From assembly GCA_009698295.1 (NCBI GenBank), contig WLQO01000034.1, positions 1-10,143 on the forward strand: DNA of 10,143 nucleotides, in the 5' to 3' direction. The notes under the pieces were generated by a model. The model saw nothing but the letters and a program-made list of their open reading frames with translations. It made no database searches and was not told the DNA's origin. The DNA is from Actinomycetota bacterium (lineage in GTDB: Bacteria; Actinomycetota; Actinomycetes; Nanopelagicales; Nanopelagicaceae). Positions 7,099 through 10,143 of this stretch are shown piece after piece. The position numbers were made by a program, and so were the translations under genes. Positions within the stretch are counted from its first letter, which is position 1; every line of letters starts with the position of its first letter.

Positions 7099-8744
7099 GC
7101 GAAGGTCCGCTAATTGTCCAGAGCGATAAAACGCTTCTGCTAGATATTGATCATCCTCTTTCTACTGAATGTCGTCGCGCGATTGCGCCATTTGCTGAAC
7201 TCGAACGTTCGCCAGAACATATCCATACATATCGACTAACCAACCTTGGTTTATGGAATGCTCGCGCCGCCGGACATGATGCGGAGCTAGTGATTGATAC
7301 TTTAATCAAGTACTCCCGCTATGCCGTGCCACATTCACTCCTTGTAGATGTTGCCGAAACTATGTCGCGTTATGGACGTTTGCGCCTAGAAGCTGATCCA
7401 GTTCACGGTCTGATCTTGATCACAACAGATGTCGGTGTATTAGAAGAAGTCATTCGCGCAAAGAAGATTGCTCCACTTTTGGGCGTACGGATAGATCCTG
7501 AAACTATTGCGGTTCACCCCAGCCAACGTGGTGCGATAAAACAATCACTGTTGCGACTTGGTTGGCCAGCTGAAGATTTTGCTGGATATGTTGATGGCCA
7601 AGCTCATGAAATAGCACTTAAGCAGAACGACTGGAAGATCCGCCCTTATCAAGAGCTAGCTGCAGAAGGTTTTTGGCATGGTGGTTCAGGAGTTGTTGTT
7701 CTCCCTTGCGGTGCAGGAAAAACAATTGTGGGAGCTGCAGCCATGGCACATGCCAAGGCAACAACTTTAATCTTGGTAACTAACACAGTGGCTGCGCGGC
7801 AATGGCGTGAAGAGTTACTGCGCCGAACAACTTTAAATGAAGATGAGATTGGTGAATATTCTGGAGCGAAGAAGGAAATTCGCCCAGTGACAATCGCGAC
7901 TTATCAAGTAATGACCAAGAAGAAAAATGGCGTTTACTCACACTTAGATTTATTTGATACTCACGATTGGGGGTTGATTATTTATGACGAAGTGCACCTT
8001 CTGCCTGCACCGATCTTCCGCTTTACCGCTGATATTCAATCCCGCCGCCGTTTAGGTCTAACCGCGACCTTAGTTCGCGAAGACGGTATGGAAGGCGAAG
8101 TATTTTCACTCATTGGCCCAAAGCGCTTTGACGTCCCATGGAAAGAGATTGAAGCACAGGGTTATATAGCCCCTGCTGAATGTATTGAAGTTCGCGTCAA
8201 TTTAACTGAAGCAGAACGACTTTCATATGCAACTGCTGAACCAGAAGAGAGATATCGCTACTGCGCAACAACCAGAACCAAGCGCAATGTTGTCGAAAAA
8301 CTTGTAGATCTTCACGCAGGAGAGCAAATTCTTGTAATTGGCCAATACATCGATCAGTTAGATGATTTATCTGAAACTTTAGGCGTACCTGTGATTAAAG
8401 GTGAGACACCAATTAAAGAACGCGAAAGGTTATTTGCCGCTTTCCGTACTGGAGAAATAACCTGCTTAGTCGTCTCAAAGGTTGCGAACTTTTCGATTGA
8501 TCTTCCAGAAGCAACGATTGCTATTCAAGTTTCAGGTGCGTTTGGCTCACGCCAAGAAGAAGCGCAGAGACTTGGCCGCATCGTTAGGCCAAAGGCTGAT
8601 GGCCGCGGGGCAAAGTTTTATTCAGTTGTATCACGCGACACTATTGATCAAGATTTTGCACAGAATCGCCAGCGCTTCTTGGCTGAGCAAGGATATTCGT
8701 ATCGAATTATCGATGCTGACGATGTTTTTCAAGGGAAGATTTAA
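7095..8744 (+). CDS. XPB/ERCC3-type DNA repair helicase (superfamily 2)
   Basis: This is an ATP-dependent 3'-5' DNA helicase/translocase of the bacterial XPB family, presumably acting in DNA repair or transcription-linked damage processing. Order in the 549 residues: an N-terminal Helicase_C_3/XPB N-terminal module at ~6-161, then KIRPYQ (R183-Q186) before the motor. Walker A is GAGKT with K209, and the DEVH box is D298-H301. LGLTATLVREDG contains motif III and the XPB-specific RED motif (R328-D330). KVANFSIDLPEA is motif V, and QRLGRIVRPK (Q491-P499) holds the motif VI arginines. All motor residues are intact, so it should be active. The start overlaps the M20 gene (ATGA), and its partner protein is the first gene of the operon. 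The 3' end overlaps the convergent glutaredoxin gene by 38 bases. Confidence 0.95.
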   Translation: MSEGPLIVQSDKTLLLDIDHPLSTECRRAIAPFAELERSPEHIHTYRLTNLGLWNARAAGHDAELVIDTLIKYSRYAVPHSLLVDVAETMSRYGRLRLEADPVHGLILITTDVGVLEEVIRAKKIAPLLGVRIDPETIAVHPSQRGAIKQSLLRLGWPAEDFAGYVDGQAHEIALKQNDWKIRPYQELAAEGFWHGGSGVVVLPCGAGKTIVGAAAMAHAKATTLILVTNTVAARQWREELLRRTTLNEDEIGEYSGAKKEIRPVTIATYQVMTKKKNGVYSHLDLFDTHDWGLIIYDEVHLLPAPIFRFTADIQSRRRLGLTATLVREDGMEGEVFSLIGPKRFDVPWKEIEAQGYIAPAECIEVRVNLTEAERLSYATAEPEERYRYCATTRTKRNVVEKLVDLHAGEQILVIGQYIDQLDDLSETLGVPVIKGETPIKERERLFAAFRTGEITCLVVSKVANFSIDLPEATIAIQVSGAFGSRQEEAQRLGRIVRPKADGRGAKFYSVVSRDTIDQDFAQNRQRFLAEQGYSYRIIDADDVFQGKI

Positions 8745-8961
8745 ATCTTTCTGGATCGACCTTATAAAAGTCGTGATGCTCTCCATCTATATGTATGACC
8801 GGAACTTCATGTCCGTACAACTTTTCTAGCTCCTGGTCACCGTCAATTAAGACAACATCAATATCAAAATCTAATTCCTGTTTAATCTGCGTCAGAGTAG
8901 ATTCGGCAACTTCGCAGAGATGGCAGCCTCGACGCGAATAAATTGTTATTAAATTTCTCAT
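8707..8961 (-). CDS. glutaredoxin-like protein (DUF836 type)
   Basis: This small cytoplasmic thiol-disulfide protein of 84 residues is the usual size for the glutaredoxin-like DUF836 family. It has a thioredoxin-fold beta strand (LITIYSRRG) and a redox motif CHLC (C13, C16). A cis-proline P54 in VPVIHIDG and a short helical C-terminus follow (DPERFKSSLEKH). The partner and reductant are unknown. Its ATG overlaps the stop of the upstream 111-residue gene (ATGA), so the two are probably co-translated. Its last 12 codons and stop lie antisense to the end of the XPB helicase gene; the extra tail beyond the fold is rich in Lys, His and Arg. I see no intrinsic terminator for either convergent transcript. 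Confidence 0.87.
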   Translation of the reverse strand: MRNLITIYSRRGCHLCEVAESTLTQIKQELDFDIDVVLIDGDQELEKLYGHEVPVIHIDGEHHDFYKVDPERFKSSLEKHRQHR

Positions 8962-9293
8962 TTTTTCTTATTTGTTTTTGATGTAAAAGCTCGGTCCATC
9001 AGCTCTTGAATAACTAAGGTCGCATCTCCCTTGGCGCGATAGAGATTTTCTTCTGCGCTCTTTAAAAGAGTTTCTGCAGTTGTTTTAGTGACAGTGCCAA
9101 CTAATGGACCATACTTCTTTGAGAAAATCGTGTGAGCCAACTGCCCGATTGCACTTGCTAACTCTCCGCGCGCTTCATCTAAAGTCGCTTCGGGTCTGGC
9201 TGAAGTAGAAGAAAAGATAAGTACAGGTGCGCGCTCAGATTTCATTCGAGCAATTACCTGACTCAAATCGCTATTGGCGCTTTCGGGGGACAT
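8958..9293 (-). CDS. hypothetical protein, 111 residues, in operon with glutaredoxin
   Basis: I do not recognise this protein. It lacks a signal peptide and membrane segments. After a polar N-terminus comes a short strand-like stretch (APVLIFSS). Most of the rest looks helical and amphipathic, including LDEARGELASAIGQLAHTIF and LLKSAEENLYRAKGDATLV. The end is a Lys-rich tail (SKTNKKK). It contains no cysteine, so it is not itself a thiol redox protein. Coding is supported by the ATGA overlap with the glutaredoxin gene and by its position filling the strand up to the divergent protease gene, 35 bases away. The start at 9293 has no SD and no clean TANNNT hexamer; Met17 is an alternative start. 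Six A residues in its last two Lys codons directly precede the stop. Confidence 0.7.
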   Translation of the reverse strand: MSPESANSDLSQVIARMKSERAPVLIFSSTSARPEATLDEARGELASAIGQLAHTIFSKKYGPLVGTVTKTTAETLLKSAEENLYRAKGDATLVIQELMDRAFTSKTNKKK

Positions 9294-9314
9294 GGAGACA
9301 TTCTTGCATCCTGA

Positions 9315-9320
9315 TACCGT
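9315..9320 (+). promoter_or_regulatory. possible -10 element for the secreted metalloprotease gene
   Basis: TACCGT (TANNNT) ends 8 bases before the ATG at 9329, so the transcript would have a leader of about two bases. No SD sequence is seen before this start. The whole divergent intergenic region is only 35 bases (9294-9328), so any -35 contact would fall at or inside the start of the opposite gene. Confidence 0.38.
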
Positions 9321-9328
9321 TAGGCGCT

Positions 9329-10143
9329 ATGGCGAGGAAAAATTTGAGATTTCTGAAGCGATCCTTCGCCATAACCTTATCTTTTACGATTTTTGTAACG
9401 GGTTTCACAACTCCTGCTTCAGCAAAATCTCAAGTCTTAGTTCGTGCTGCGACGCATTGGGGCAATGTATATGCCGGACCTGCGACTACTAGCCAACAAT
9501 CTCCGAAGCCAAAGGTTGCTTACCTCGAGAAGAAAGCTAAGTTCATTGTTAAATACAATAATTTTCCCGAGTGGACAAAGGTGCAAGTTCAAGCAGCAAT
9601 TGATGTTTGGGCAGAGAATTTTGAATCTAAGGTACCAATTTACGTTGAAGCAACTTGGGGTAGATCTTCCTCGTTTAGCGTTTTAGGCAGCGCTCGACCG
9701 GGAAGTTATTTTGCCAATTTTTCAGGAGCGCCCGATCCCAGCCTCTGGTATCCATCTGCTCTGGCAAATGCTTTGGCCGGTAAAGATTTAGATGGCGATA
9801 ACCCAGAAATTATCATCACTGTAAATTCATTAGCTAGTTGGTTCAGAGGTAATGGCTCCGGCCCAAGTAAAACTGAATACGATCTGCAATCAGTAATTCT
9901 CCATGAGATGGCACATGGATTGGGATTCTTATCTACTGATAGTTACGATGATTTCTTTGGCTACGGATCAATCGATCAACCAACTCCTTATGATGCATAT
10001 GTTCAAACTGGAGACGGACGTAGGCTCTCTGACTTTCCTTCACCATCACTTGAACTTGGTGAAGCGTTAACCTCAAAATTAGTTTGGTCCGGCACTCAAG
10101 GAATTGCTGCAAATGGAGGGGTTAAACCTCTGCTGTATTCACC
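9329..10143 (+). CDS. secreted HExxH zinc metalloprotease (3' end cut by window)
   Basis: This is a putative exported zinc peptidase, open for 271 codons to the window edge. The start is set by a signal peptide: basic residues up to R11, a hydrophobic core and the cleavage site ASA after residue 32. The mature part begins with a linker rich in Gln, Pro and Lys (about 45-65). A region with WTKVQVQAAIDVWAENFES (about 80-98) resembles the pre-catalytic helix of matrixin-like enzymes. WYPSALANALAG (140-151) leads into DLDGD (153-157), a possible calcium loop. The zinc motif is HEMAHGLGF (H192, E193, H196). The residue where metzincins have the third His or Asp ligand is Ser202. ANGG near residues 261-264 also matches what I recall of bacterial proteins with HEIGHGLGF-type motifs, where a later His may serve. 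The target is unknown. Confidence 0.83.
   Translation, partial: MARKNLRFLKRSFAITLSFTIFVTGFTTPASAKSQVLVRAATHWGNVYAGPATTSQQSPKPKVAYLEKKAKFIVKYNNFPEWTKVQVQAAIDVWAENFESKVPIYVEATWGRSSSFSVLGSARPGSYFANFSGAPDPSLWYPSALANALAGKDLDGDNPEIIITVNSLASWFRGNGSGPSKTEYDLQSVILHEMAHGLGFLSTDSYDDFFGYGSIDQPTPYDAYVQTGDGRRLSDFPSPSLELGEALTSKLVWSGTQGIAANGGVKPLLYS

Noticed and set aside
8482..8829. Plus-strand open frame over the helicase 3' end
   Set aside because: It is a shifted frame of the XPB helicase motif V-VI region running into the antisense of the glutaredoxin gene.
9274..9686. Plus-strand open frames 9274-9492 and 9444-9686
   Set aside because: They are out of frame with the secreted protease starting at 9329, which has a signal peptide and zinc motif and stays open to the edge.
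1..10143. Possible tRNA, rRNA, CRISPR, insertion sequence or prophage content
   Set aside because: Coding genes fill almost the entire window, the longest non-coding stretch is about 62 bases, and no direct-repeat arrays, transposase motifs or tRNA-like folds were seen.

Overview
The window looks like chromosome from a small-genome, lower-GC actinobacterium. Base composition is in the mid-40s percent GC by eye. Genes are packed with 1-4 base overlaps or gaps of at most about 60 bases, and almost no start has a Shine-Dalgarno sequence. Several starts instead sit directly behind a TANNNT-type -10 hexamer, as expected for leaderless mRNAs. The neighbourhoods are actinobacterial: phosphatase / thioredoxin / CcdA / ResB, and an XPB-type helicase with its large partner. 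Freshwater Nanopelagicales (acI) would fit, but that assignment is inference. There are no mobile elements, RNA genes, CRISPR arrays or other foreign-looking segments.

Layout. (1) 1-2907, minus strand: a system II (Ccs) cytochrome c maturation operon, read as histidine phosphatase, lipoprotein thioredoxin (ResA/CcsX-like), CcdA, then ResB. ResB is cut by the left edge, and the usual CcsA/CcsB gene would lie beyond it. CcdA carries electrons across the membrane to the thioredoxin, which keeps apocytochrome cysteines reduced; ResB with CcsA delivers and attaches heme. (2) 2908-2969: a 62-base divergent promoter region with a -10 hexamer for each side. (3) 2970-3737, plus strand: a HAD-IB phosphatase. 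(4) 3791-8744, plus strand: three genes joined by ATGA overlaps. These are a 733-residue helicase-associated protein, an M20 metallopeptidase and an XPB/ERCC3-type helicase. (5) 8707-9293, minus strand: a small unrecognised protein and a glutaredoxin-like protein, convergent with and overlapping the end of the helicase gene. (6) 9329 to the right edge, plus strand: a secreted HExxH metalloprotease, truncated by the window.

The most interesting part is region 4. The 733-residue protein and the helicase carry the same ~150-residue module, which aligns co-linearly between them by eye. This suggests a pseudo-symmetric helicase/partner complex, comparable to XPB with p52 in eukaryotic TFIIH. An M20 peptidase gene is wedged between the two with start/stop overlaps on both sides. 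The right-edge protease has the zinc motif HEMAHGLGF but lacks a metzincin third ligand at the usual place. The minus-strand 111-residue protein next to the glutaredoxin is unrecognised.
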